Of a stretch of 23,354 nucleotides of DNA, positions 1 through 9,117 are shown piece after piece. Location of the stretch: positions 120,624 through 143,977 of the forward strand of contig JH153208.1 of NCBI GenBank assembly GCA_000226015.1. The letters run 5' to 3'. Position 1 is the stretch's first letter. Each line of letters opens with the position of its first letter. The position numbers and the translations under genes are program-made. The DNA is from Mnemiopsis leidyi (taxonomy: Eukaryota; Ctenophora; Tentaculata; Lobata; Bolinopsidae). The notes under the pieces were generated by a model. The model made no database searches. It saw only the letters and a list, made by a program, of their open reading frames with translations, and was not told where the DNA came from.

Positions 1-62
1 TCGAAGCAATCGATAGGTCTTAGCGATTTATTCTTGAAGAGGCAGGTAAGCTTTTTGGAGGA

Positions 63-98
63 CTTATACATGTTATAGTAGCCTTATACATGTTATAG
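63..98. repeat. short tandem duplication, 20-bp period
   Basis: The 16-mer CTTATACATGTTATAG occurs at 63-78 and again at 83-98. It is a simple local duplication with no gene in it. It lies just left of the helicase relic and may be part of the same decayed mobile element, but nothing proves that. Confidence 0.8.
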
Positions 99-180
99 CG
101 TACTATTTGCTGCTGACTGGAGACAGTGCCTTCATCAGTTTACGGTCTAACTCCACGCATAAACAATGTCCTACTAATTA

Positions 181-1282
181 CTAATCCCAAGAATCAACAT
201 AAAACCATAGTAGAAGACTTTCCCGTTCGTCATGACTAGGAACCGACCGGTCCAGAATTTTTTGCTGCCGGAACGGAAACGGCCGGAAATGGATCTTATT
301 TCCGGTTAGCCGGATTTTGCCGGACCGGAAACAGGTGTTTTTATCAAAAAATTTGGGTAGCCGGATTTGGCCGAAAATTCTATACTGGTCGTTTTGATCG
401 ATGATAAATTTTGAAACTTAAATTTGATATAGAAAAAGCCGTGACTGATCATGGGTCATAAATGTAGTAATGTAACTAATCTAATAATAGAGATAAGGTA
501 TAGACGATAATCTTGGTGTTATAATCTTGAACCATTAACTTTATATAACCAGTAACTATATATACTAAGTTTAAGAATGTTGGCCTCTGATAGGAAGAAG
601 TGACAAGATATGTTTTACCTGGTGGACCCTGGATAGTTTTTCTTTGAGCAACTTATAATCATATGAAGGTGCCCTTGGGCCATGTATATAGATTGGTAAA
701 GTTTGATAATAATAACGAGATTTAGTTCGAACAGTAAAATAGGGCCACACAGATGAGGTTTTCTGCTTTGAAGACATAAAATGATATGAGACGTGATCGG
801 GAGTACTAACGAGAATTGGCTAACAAGTTGTACAGCTGGCTGCTGGGAAGATATCGGTTCCCACGTTCCCAAGAAAAAGAATCAATACAACAGCCGGCTT
901 CGGTCACGTGACCTCTGTATTTCGTATGATATGGCAGGGTCAATTTTTTTTCCAGTGAAAATCCGGCAAATTGTTTTGAAACCGGACCGGAACCGGAACC
1001 GGATTTTGAAGCCGGATATCCGGCCGGAACCGGATTCAGCCGGATATCCGGTCGGTTCCTTGTCATGACGACTGACAAGGAAACAATTCCCGGTTCGCCC
1101 CTCCTTCGCCATGACATTCAACAAGTCGCAGGGGCAAACTTTAAAGAGAGTGGGACTTTATCTCGGCAAGGACTTCTTCTCACACGACTCAGCTACTACG
1201 TAAGGAAGATGAGAACGAGCTGAAAGTCTTGGCAAGTGACGGGGTTACGACCCAAAATGTTGTTTATAGCGAGGTTTTTTAG
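181..1282 (+). pseudogene. Helitron / PIF1-like helicase C-terminal relic, interrupted
   Basis: Two pieces of one decayed coding region flank an inserted element. The left piece (181-236) reads LIPRINIKP, two stops, then a TFPF-like segment, matching the LIPRI...LPF stretch near the end of Helitron-type PIF1 helicases. The right piece (1072-1203) reads RKQFPVRPSFAMT then FNKSQGQTLKRVGLYL and FFSH, which is the highly characteristic end of the helicase motor (usual family form: RRQFPV-R-AFAMT-NKSQGQT). After a one-base frame change, 1204-1282 reads DENELKVL...TQNVVYSEVF and a stop, like the usual C-terminus. Stops and frame breaks show it is dead. In life such a protein drives rolling-circle Helitron transposition; a cellular PIF1 copy is less likely given the end motif. 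The family call rests on motif recognition, and the Helitron 3' terminus was not identified. Confidence 0.75.
229..1069. mobile_element. non-autonomous hAT-like TIR element with 8-bp target duplication
   Basis: The element itself is 237-1061 (825 bp). Its left end TAGGAACCGACCGG and the reverse complement of its right end, AAGGAACCGACCGG, agree at 13 of 14 bases. It is flanked on both sides by GTCATGAC (229-236 and 1062-1069), an 8-bp direct repeat as expected for hAT transposons. The duplicated site is itself palindromic, so the exact border could shift slightly. Both subterminal regions (237-345 and about 950-1061) are packed with CCGG/GGAACCGG motifs, as is common in hAT ends where transposase binds. 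No transposase reading frame is present in the AT-rich interior, so it would depend on an enzyme encoded elsewhere. It sits inside the helicase relic and is therefore younger than that copy. Open frames across the CCGG-rich ends are by-products of the repeats. Confidence 0.75.
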
Positions 1283-3638
1283 GCTGAATTAAAGTATTTT
1301 GTGTGTCGGATAATTTTGGACTATTTATCAGAATTTATTTAATACAGCATGAACTTGGCATGAACATGGCACAAATTTTGAGCTATTTAAGAAAAAACAG
1401 TAAATAAATAAAAGTAATCCTAACTTATCAAACTCGCAAAGCTACGTATCAGAAAGTGAAAATACTATACTATCAGCGCAGCGAATTTCGAACAATGAGT
1501 GCCTACCATGTGAAACCACATCGAATTGAGCTAAAAAAGTCTTGCATTATAGATGATCAAAATTTTACAGATAATTATAAACTTACTAAGGCAGAGACTT
1601 AGTAACAAAAACCTCATGGGATTAAGTGAGGCTAAAAATTATTGTCCTTCCACAAAGATCTATTGATTTTGTCATGTTAGACACATCGACTATGACACAG
1701 AAAAAAAGGATTGATGACAACAGCTCGGTCTGTCCAGCTGTGAAAGAGACTTTTATTTGAATCATGACACGTCGGGATTTTAATGTTACTGAAATATTTT
1801 TCTATGGTATAATGAGATTCAGACTCTTTGAGGCGAACAACTATTTATCGACTTATTCTTGATTTGCCGATTCACCAGGTCACACAAATGTTCTTTGTGA
1901 ATAAGAGCGTAAGAGAAAGTGTTTTAATGAAGTTCCTGAGCTAAGCGGATAAGTACTAGGAAAAGTAGCTACATTATGGACCGACTATGTCCTATAACAT
2001 AAGGCGAGTATTAAAATATAATACAGCCAAGCTATTTAGTAGTACTAATAAAGGCACTTTATGTAACATGTTCATGCATAGTACTTACAAAACAGAGCAA
2101 TTCGAGCGTTCATTGTAAGCTTCCTACAATATCATGACATAATTTGATCAGAAATAGGACTTCTTTAAACGTTGGCAGTGCTGATCTTCAGTAATAACTA
2201 CCGGGTACCAGTCCCCCGTGTACCAGCTAGGCTAAAAATATAACATGTTTGTTGTTTGAGCCAAATTGTCCAAATATGAAACGCGCTAATGATGAATCGA
2301 AGGCAAACAAAAGAGTGGCTAGCCTAGCATCACATAACAAACTCCGCCTAAATCTCATAACCATGAAAGAATGCTCCTAGCAGTCTATGCTATACAATAG
2401 AATAGGTTTGTGGGCTTTCTATTGTTAAGGTTTGGAACATCTCACTAGCACTAAAATCTAGGACAGCGATGCGAAGGCTCTAGCCGAGTGAGGGTGTAAG
2501 TTGTGATAACCAGAGCTAAGATAGAACAATGTTATTTCGCTGACTCAGCGTTAGGTTTAGAAGCTGGAACGTATCAGAACGACCACTGTAAAAACGGGGA
2601 TTGCTGAACTTCAGAACAATAACTACCGGGTACCTGTTATCACGTAGATGAAATGGGAGAAATAAATGATTTTATTCACCTCAGTAACTTTGGAAAAGTT
2701 CCGATACAATACTCAGGGTGCCCTTTAGAGGATTCAAAGGAAATATTTCAACAATCTTAAAAATAGTGTCATATCTTGAATCGTTTCAAGACGTTAAGCA
2801 GCAAAATAGCCTTCGAGATTTTTCCCCTACCAACACAGTGCAGGCAATACGGTAGTGCGCCTCTTCAATTTAAGTAAAGTAAGTAAGTATCTGTGTTAAT
2901 GTAACTGTGTCATTGGGGTTTCCATGACTCTGTGCACATTTTATTAATATCTGATTATGTAAACCTGTACGGCTTGGTATACTTATAGAAAGGACGAAGC
3001 GTGAAAACAGTCGATAGATTGACACATAAACAGTTCATGTTTTTTGTTGATTCAATAAAAGTTGAAACATGTACGTATAGACTTAACGAAAACTGATATT
3101 CTCTGAAATCCAGCCATAAAGCTTTACTGACTACTGTGAGAGTTCGAGTCAAACTGCAAAATTTGGTCAAACAATCATTAGTGCAGTTCAAGAGTGCAAT
3201 AATTTCCGTCTTATAATTTCCGTCTAATGGTTTTTAATCGTATTAAAAGAAGTATGATGTAGTGTTAATCAAACTCATGTAGACACGGATATCTTCCCAT
3301 TATACAATGGAGCCAGCAGAACGGCAACATTTATTATCGGCAATTCAAACCATTACTCCGTTATCGATCCATAAGAAGTCTGAAATTCTATTGTATAAAT
3401 TTGATTGGTTATAATTACTCGTCATCATGAAGCGTACAAGTTCATTGCTATTGATAATAATAATAATAGTTGTGCAATTTATAACACTGCTTTACATTTT
3501 AATAACTTATACTCAGCGGTGTAAAACACTAACTAACCAAAAGTAATCTAAGTTAAAAGGAAAAGTCCAGTAATGAGAATCACAGAGGAAAACAATCATA
3601 CCCTCCACGAAAGCCACGATAAAAGTTTATCTAACTAG
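1283..3638. other. non-coding stretch, no gene seen
   Basis: This AT-rich sequence has frequent stops in all frames. I found no family resemblance in the few short open frames. The only structure noted is a dispersed 17-18-bp repeat (separate entry) and short AT-rich simple repeats such as the ATA-rich run near 3454-3470. Confidence 0.6.
2192..2634 (+). repeat. direct repeat pair sharing a 17-bp core
   Basis: AATAACTACCGGGTACC occurs near 2192-2209 and near 2617-2634, in each case preceded by a similar CTGA-CTTCAG context. The copies are about 425 bp apart. They could be ends of a decayed element or dispersed copies of one repeat family; nothing between them is coding. Confidence 0.6.
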
Positions 3639-4118
3639 CATCTGATGATGTGAGTGTTGTGTGGAGATTGTTGAAGATTTTAAGTCCAATATAGCTTAAA
3701 CTTCTACGACTTGATGCTGATATAACTTGTGGAACAATAAGCTTGAGTGTATGTCCATGATGTGCATATCGAAACATGTGACCCTTTAAATAAACAGGAG
3801 CAAGTCCATTGACAGATTTGTATGCAAGAAGAGCAATCTTGAAAGCGATTCTCTTCTTGACTTTTAATCAATGTAACTTTTCCAGATCTTCACCAACATG
3901 GTCATACTTGTATTTATTGCTGACAGCTTTGGCTGTAGCATTTTGTATCAGATGTAATTGATTCAGAAGTTTTCCAGAAATACCAACGTAAATTCCATTA
4001 CAGTAATACATGCAGGAAACAGCTAAGCTATTAACAAAATTGTTCTCAGCTGAGACCTGGAGAGCAGGAATCTAATTTTGCGGATGTTACGCAAGGTTGG
4101 GAAGCATTTCTGCACAGC
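3639..4118 (-). pseudogene. non-LTR retrotransposon (CR1/Jockey-type) reverse transcriptase 3' relic
   Basis: Read on the minus strand from about 4118, the sequence first gives QKCFPTLRNIRKIRFLLSRS. After a frame change it gives NFVNSLAVSCMYYCNGIYVG, then LLNQLHLIQNATAKAVS, KYDHVGEDLEKLH, a TGA (3870-3868), KVKKRIAFKIALLAYKSVNG and LAPVYL. This follows the conserved C-terminal part of CR1/L2/Jockey-like reverse transcriptases, whose usual form is SRLDYCNSLL-G, QNAAARL, HI-P-LKELHWLPV-RI-FKI, and NGLAPEYL. The TGA replaces the conserved Trp of LHWLP, and at least one frameshift is present, so the copy cannot be active. Only the 3' end is here, as expected from 5' truncation during target-primed insertion. 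The clade within LINEs is uncertain. Confidence 0.82.
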
Positions 4119-4123
4119 CATAT

Positions 4124-6200
4124 CATAACAAAGTCCTATCTGTAGTAGCAGTTTTAAACTATTTCAAGACTACAAATTAAATACATTTATTGAGAATGAA
4201 TACGAACGTGTCTGTTCGAAATTATTTTGAGTAAAAAAGTTTCCTAAATGATCGCATTTCTTAGTCATACAGAGAAAAGTAACATTCAAATCATGATAAA
4301 GTCTCTTGATTTAAAATCATGTATGATGGCATCATGCAAATTGTTAGACGTCTGGAATACCACGAATAATAATGCATTATGCGTTGAACAAGACATATCA
4401 TATAGTTCCTTTATAACCTTTATAGTATCTTCATAACATTTATGTTAATAGTGACTTAGTAAGGTGGTGAGAAGGGTAGCTGACTAGGTAGCTAGTCTAG
4501 ATTATATGGTGAGTTATAGATTATATAGTTATCAGTCTATGTCTTTGAACGCCCCCTTACCCCTTCACTACGGTGCTCTTAGAGAGTTTCATGTACGACA
4601 AGAAGCGATCCGTGGAAAAGTAAACATCAAATCTGCTGTGCTATTGTCTTATTGTAAGGAAAAACTTCAGCTAGAGGCCAGCAGTGACTAAACCAGTTTG
4701 ACCTCACAAAAAACTTGACTGTGAAAAACTGTTAAAATCGCGGTCATGATTAGCGCGTCTATGCTAACAGTCTGCCATCATTCCTTTCTAATCTGCTTTC
4801 CCTAAAAATCATCCGAGTGAACAGAAGTAAGATCAACGATGTAGGAAAAAGTCAAAATAACTTATTCAATGTCTGTATGGAAAATGGCACGGGATGATGG
4901 GTTATATGGGTAGTGGCAGCCCGTACATATTATACTAATGTCCTTGTCCATTTTGATCTGCTTACCAAGACTGGTGAACTACTAACTTCACTAGTACCGA
5001 CGATCTTACACGAATAGCACGTACGTTAGTAGTTAATACATTAAAGTATATTGTGCAGTTATATTAAAGCATTGATCAAGTGTGAATTTATAATGGGAAT
5101 CATAAATGTGGGTGACTAATGCAATTGATTAATACATAGGTCGTATCAAAATATCAGTTATACGTTGCAATTAATATGTATCACATGAGAAGCTTTGGTT
5201 GATTGGCGTTCATTGACTGCAAAAGGAGTTTATCATAAGAATCAGACCAAACAAAAATTTAAAGAGACTGGCCGGCTGTTAGTATTTGAGTTTCACTGTT
5301 TTGTGTGGGTACAAGAAGCTGGGCATCAGACATGTGACGAAATCGTAATACTTTGAAATTTCATCAGACTGAATATTAAAACTTTAAAGATAATTGTGCC
5401 TCCATGCCTCCATTCCAGTAACTTGATAACGCTTCTCCTTTTCAATCCTATCAATTTTTTAGACTTTTTTCCGAATTTCAACTTCAATTTTGTAATGTCG
5501 ATGAGCGAGAAAGAATTTAATGCTCCTTTAGTTAATCATGAACATGTAGATACGTTACTCAATGATACTTTTAAACAATGAAAGAATCAAAATCGACCGT
5601 TTGTCAAGCTCGTATGGCACTGTGTGGACATCAAAAACAACTGAGCAGCCCTAGAGAAACCTAACAAAAGCGCCAGGCATGAGCTAAGTAAACGACCCAC
5701 CTGCCCGAAATCAAGTGCAATTTACTTGGAAGATTTATTATGAGTTGTTGTCAGTGTCGCAAACTTAACAGCTTTTTTTATAGTTTTACATGGCCTTGGT
5801 ACCTTTAGCGCAATGAGTAGTTTGGGCATATTAGCCTTGTTGATTCGCTAATTCTAATTTCTATTTTCCCCTGGTTCGATTACCTCTTACGACTCCTGGT
5901 ACGTCTCATGGTGTAATATGTCTTCAAAAAATGCTCCAAAAATTTGCCATTGATGCTAATATTTAAGTATCTTGGTCTAGATCTATTAAATATATATAAA
6001 ACACGCACACTCATTTTTGCAGTGTCACGCTGGCACTTTTCCACGCATTGCCGTGTCGAATTACAATGCAGCCGTTGTAAACTTCCCACGCTCCCAGCTT
6101 GATTATAACGATTCAAACTGACAAACTCAATTGCACATTCCACGGCACACCGTATCGTACATACTGTTTGACACGGAGCCAATTTGAAACTAAACTGCCC
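4124..6200. other. non-coding stretch, no supported gene
   Basis: There are several short open frames here (for example near 4248-4436, 4506-4691, 5396-5581 and, on the minus strand, 6182-5880). None shows a recognisable domain, flanking splice signals or conserved-looking composition, and the minus-strand one opens with TTG rather than ATG. I treat the stretch as intergenic. Confidence 0.5.
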
Positions 6201-6221
6201 AATGCGCAGCTCTCGCCCTAA

Positions 6222-6361
6222 TCACGTGACAAGACGTCACGATCTGTTGCGCCAATCACGAACAAGGATCACGCGCTTCTCTCCAATCAGAACACTGTTT
6301 TACATCACGTGACAAACAGCGCAACCTAATTGGACGTTATTTATTCGTGGTGTTTTATATA
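6222..6361. promoter_or_regulatory. promoter-like cluster of E-box, CRE-like and CCAAT motifs
   Basis: In about 90 bp there are two copies of TCACGTGAC (6222-6230 and 6305-6313), a palindromic E-box of the CLEAR/USF/MAX type. Between them lie a CRE-like GACGTCAC (6233-6240) and two CCAAT boxes (6252-6256 and 6283-6287). A TATA-like TTTATATA follows at 6354-6361. The patch is richer in CpG than its surroundings. No downstream gene is clear on either strand, and the TATA-like string is also the end of the adjacent foldback element, so the cluster could belong to a mobile element rather than a host gene. The motifs are visible; promoter activity is inference. Confidence 0.3.
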
Positions 6362-6540
6362 GAATAAAGACTTGCACTTGGAGCTTATCAAAAATAACAC
6401 ACTCCCTCGCTACGCTCGGTCGTGTGTTATTTATGAATAATACACTCGCTTACAGCTCGTTTATTATTCAAACATAACGAGCGCTACGCGCCCGTTATGT
6501 TATTAGATAATCCCCGGCGTGCGCATCTTTATTCTATATA
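6356..6540. mobile_element. 185-bp foldback / MITE-like element with three internal hairpins
   Basis: The outer arms TATATAGAATAAAGA (6356-6370) and its exact reverse complement (6526-6540) define the borders, and the arms continue imperfectly inward. Inside lie three successive hairpins. The first pairs AATAACACAC with GTGTGTTATT (6393-6431), the second GAATAATA with TATTATTC (6435-6469), and the third ACATAACG with CGTTATGT (6472-6500). The first two enclose a CTCGCT-A-GCTCG type loop and the third a related GAGCGCTACGCGCC loop. No coding capacity is present. A TA-rich flank makes a TA target duplication possible but unprovable. The structure suggests a miniature inverted-repeat element, or three nested copies of one hairpin unit. 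Confidence 0.6.
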
Positions 6541-7080
6541 TAGATATAAATACATATATATATTTTTGTTACACCTGTTATGTACCCAGGTTTTTACAAT
6601 TATACTGAAGGAGCTCCTGGAAAACGGAGACCCTCCTCATTTAACCCTTTATTACGGTTTCCCGGTCATTCGGATGAGTCGACCGAAGAAGATTGCATAG
6701 GCAAATGCCCTTAGCGCACTCCTTTAGCATTGACCGATAATATAAATTATTGAAGTTCTCAAGTTTCACCAGCTGTCAAAAGATCAGCTGAAAAATAAAT
6801 TGCAAGTTCAAGTCGACTGGACATCTATAGTAATTTATATAATCATGTTAAGCTAGGGCTATGAAAATATCCAAATTTGTAAATTGTAGTTTGAAAACTG
6901 ACAACCTCAGTTCACGAAAAAAATTCTCAACTGTTTCAGCAACAACACGTGTTTGTTCAATACTTTATGGGAAAAATTGGCAGATTTGTGAATGCATAAA
7001 ACAATAGCTTTAGTTTTACGCCTTGGCCGGTTAAATTCCGTAATTTCGGACATGGCTACTTACAGAACAAAGAAGGACAA
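6541..7080. other. non-coding stretch, no gene seen
   Basis: The stretch begins with a TA-rich simple repeat (to about 6566). I looked here on the minus strand for further exons of the neighbouring DC-STAMP-family gene and found none I could support. Confidence 0.45.
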
Positions 7081-7239
7081 CTAGAAAACAAGGATTTCAT
7101 CATATCTATCATCTATCACTAAAACCACGAAATGGTAATGACATAACGCACCGCCACGAATTACGAACCAAGGCCAACATTCCACTGCAATTATATGACA
7201 ACAATGAAGAAACGAGAACACTAACAAAACAGTCCTGAC

Positions 7240-8463
7240 CTCGGTATACTTTTCGTTATCATTTGATAGATCCTTTTTGTCGTAATTCTGGCAGCCATCA
7301 TCCTGTTTCTTTAGTTTTTCACACTTCTCCAGATCTACGTTAATTCCAATCTCACATTTCTTTCTTGGACCATCTGTCGATAAAAATCGAGTATATGCGA
7401 AGAGAATGTAATTACGTCAGGCAAACTTAGACAATTTGATTTGTATAAAATACCTTATTCTCTTATTTCGACTGTGACAACCATAGTTTAAGTTATTTTC
7501 CTATTGCCAATAGACACACCACAAGAAAAGCAATTAAACAAACCAGAATTAAGGTGGCACTGTCTAGAGGCTCTCTTTAGCATGTTGTCCGGAGACAAAT
7601 GTCCCGTCTTATCCTCCTTCTCGAACACTTTAACCATTTCCCGATCAGCAAATTCCTCCACCCTCCTACTATTCTCGTTGATACTCCGAGTGGCACGTGC
7701 AATGGACTCCATTTGGTTGTTCAGTGCTGAGACTGTCGCCTGTGTCGTCTCATTCGCCTGGTCGACCGTTAACTTAGCTGAACACTCGATAGACTTAGCA
7801 AGGAGAACGGCGTTGTCGCCTATGTTCTGGAGAGGTCCACTCACGATGAGAGAAATGATAATGCTCCTGATGAGAGACCGGCCCAGTCCTGAGAAGAGGA
7901 CGGGTAACATGAGGGAGACAGTGCACCGAGCGTGACGGTACAGGGCTGCTAGGACACCCAGGGTCATAGACACTCCCATGCAGATTATCACCAGGTCCAT
8001 CCTGAGAGGAGAGCAATGAACTTTAGTCTTTACTAGTAAAGTGCAGTTTTGAAATTGCGGCCTGAATGAACAATGATCTGATAGGATGAAAGAACCAGAG
8101 CTTCATAGCTGACAGCTTTGTGTATTTATGACTACTCTAAAGGAGTAAATGATGCGCGGCTATGATATTGTGCACACTGCGATCGTAGAACTGGAATTTA
8201 TTATATCTTATTCAAGTAATCAATAATCATTACTTGAAGGGTTTAAATACAAGTATAGAAAGAAAGAAGTCTGACCGTTCAAAATGAAATACGTTTTTGG
8301 CACTGTTCAAGGTGGAAAAGGTTGCAAGTCCACAAAAAATACTTGCTGTCAACACAAACAGGCTTTGTGAGACACTGAACCTCCTGCCATCTTTCTTGGT
8401 AAGAAAACCATCCAGTTTGGAAATAGCCTGGTAGAGCGGCTCGTCAGATGTTACTCTGTCCAT
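7240..8463 (-). CDS. DC-STAMP domain family membrane protein (DCST1/DCST2/SPE-42-like), 5' exons only
   Basis: Three exons join in frame: 8463-8276 (starts ATG, ends phase 2 before GTCAGA), 8001-7544 (CTCAG acceptor; GTTTGT donor, phase 1) and 7373-7240 (GACAG acceptor; GTCAGG donor). The protein starts MDRVTSDEPLYQ, then has hydrophobic segments in the order seen at the start of DCST proteins. It includes a GVSMTLGVLAAL helix, a CTVSLMLPVLFSGLGR segment and ISLIVSGPLQNIGDN, where GP--NI is a family hallmark. A soluble helix rich in Asn, Glu and Gln follows, then a Cys pair (QCHLNSDGPRKKC) created exactly across the second junction, and a further Cys. Known members act at the membrane in sperm-egg or cell fusion. 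About 260 residues are covered; families run to about 700, and the C-terminal DC-STAMP and RING regions were not found. The third exon's end is uncertain, since its frame stays open to a TAG at 7083-7081. It could be truncated or continue in exons I could not recognise. Confidence 0.7.
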
Positions 8464-9117
8464 GATAGAGCTAAAATCCAGTGTTTGAGGGTTATTATTT
8501 TACTTCAGTTTGAGTAAGAATTTATCTGAATATTGAATATTTTCAATGGCTTTGTTACATGGAATTGTTGCATTTTTTGCGACGGTTTCATTTTCACGCC
8601 ATCAAACGAAGTTTTTACTTTAAATCATTTTCTTGAGTTTACTATTTTGGTCAGTTCACGATTCAGGGCTGACAGTATATCTAGCGACAATAAAGTATTC
8701 GCTTATTTAAATTTCACTATTCTAACCTGACGAACCAAATCATTTTAAAAACAGTAGTCATTTTAAAGTCTTGAAACTCATAATATCAACAGAAAGTTTT
8801 GTATTCGATTTCTTTCAAATCCATTTTTATGCTATTAACTAGGCTGCATCGATCGGTCTCGGTACGAAATCGGGTAAAAAGTGGAATCAACAGGAATTCT
8901 TTCGTTGATAATTATGACAATATTACTGTGTACGTGCAATCTTATGGCGGGATTGTTTAACTTATAGCACTGTGATAGTATAAGCTTATAATTAATAACA
9001 TTCTAACTCTATGAAAAGGTAACAACAATCTGCATAGAATCATCTGATTAATAATTAATTCTTGAAATAAAAAGCAATAAGTACAAATAAAGCAAATATC
9101 ACAAAACGACCCTTGTA
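8464..9117. other. intergenic spacer between two minus-strand genes
   Basis: The spacer separates the SLC22-type gene's stop codon from the start of the DC-STAMP-family gene, both transcribed leftward. It is AT-rich with no recognisable coding sequence. It must hold the 3' UTR of the transporter and the promoter or 5' UTR of the next gene. A splice-acceptor-like TTTTAG lies about 10 bp upstream of the ATG at 8463, so an extra 5' non-coding exon is possible. Confidence 0.5.

Noticed and set aside
793-1124. Overlapping open frames on both strands rich in Pro, Gly, Arg and Asp
   Set aside because: They are produced by the CCGG-rich subterminal repeats of the hAT-like element.
3130-3160. GTTCGAGTC and similar strings as a tRNA T-loop (also near 5873)
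   Set aside because: No acceptor stem, D-arm or anticodon arm could be paired around them.
5396-5581. 61-codon open frame ending SEKEFNAPLVNHEHVDTLLN
   Set aside because: The second half looks mildly protein-like but there is no homology I recognise, no splice context and no neighbour to join.
5880-6182. 100-codon minus-strand open frame with several Cys
   Set aside because: It opens with TTG, has no recognised domain and no clear splice partner; the Cys pattern does not match a family I know.
7069-7085. Possible 17-nt microexon (TTTCTAG acceptor, GTAAGT donor, minus strand) for the DC-STAMP-family gene
   Set aside because: The splice-like signals are there, but so short a segment carries no family evidence and the flanking exons needed to test the frame were not found.
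7504-7935. 143-codon plus-strand open frame
   Set aside because: It is the antisense shadow of the second DC-STAMP-family exon; the minus strand carries the family motifs and matching splice sites.
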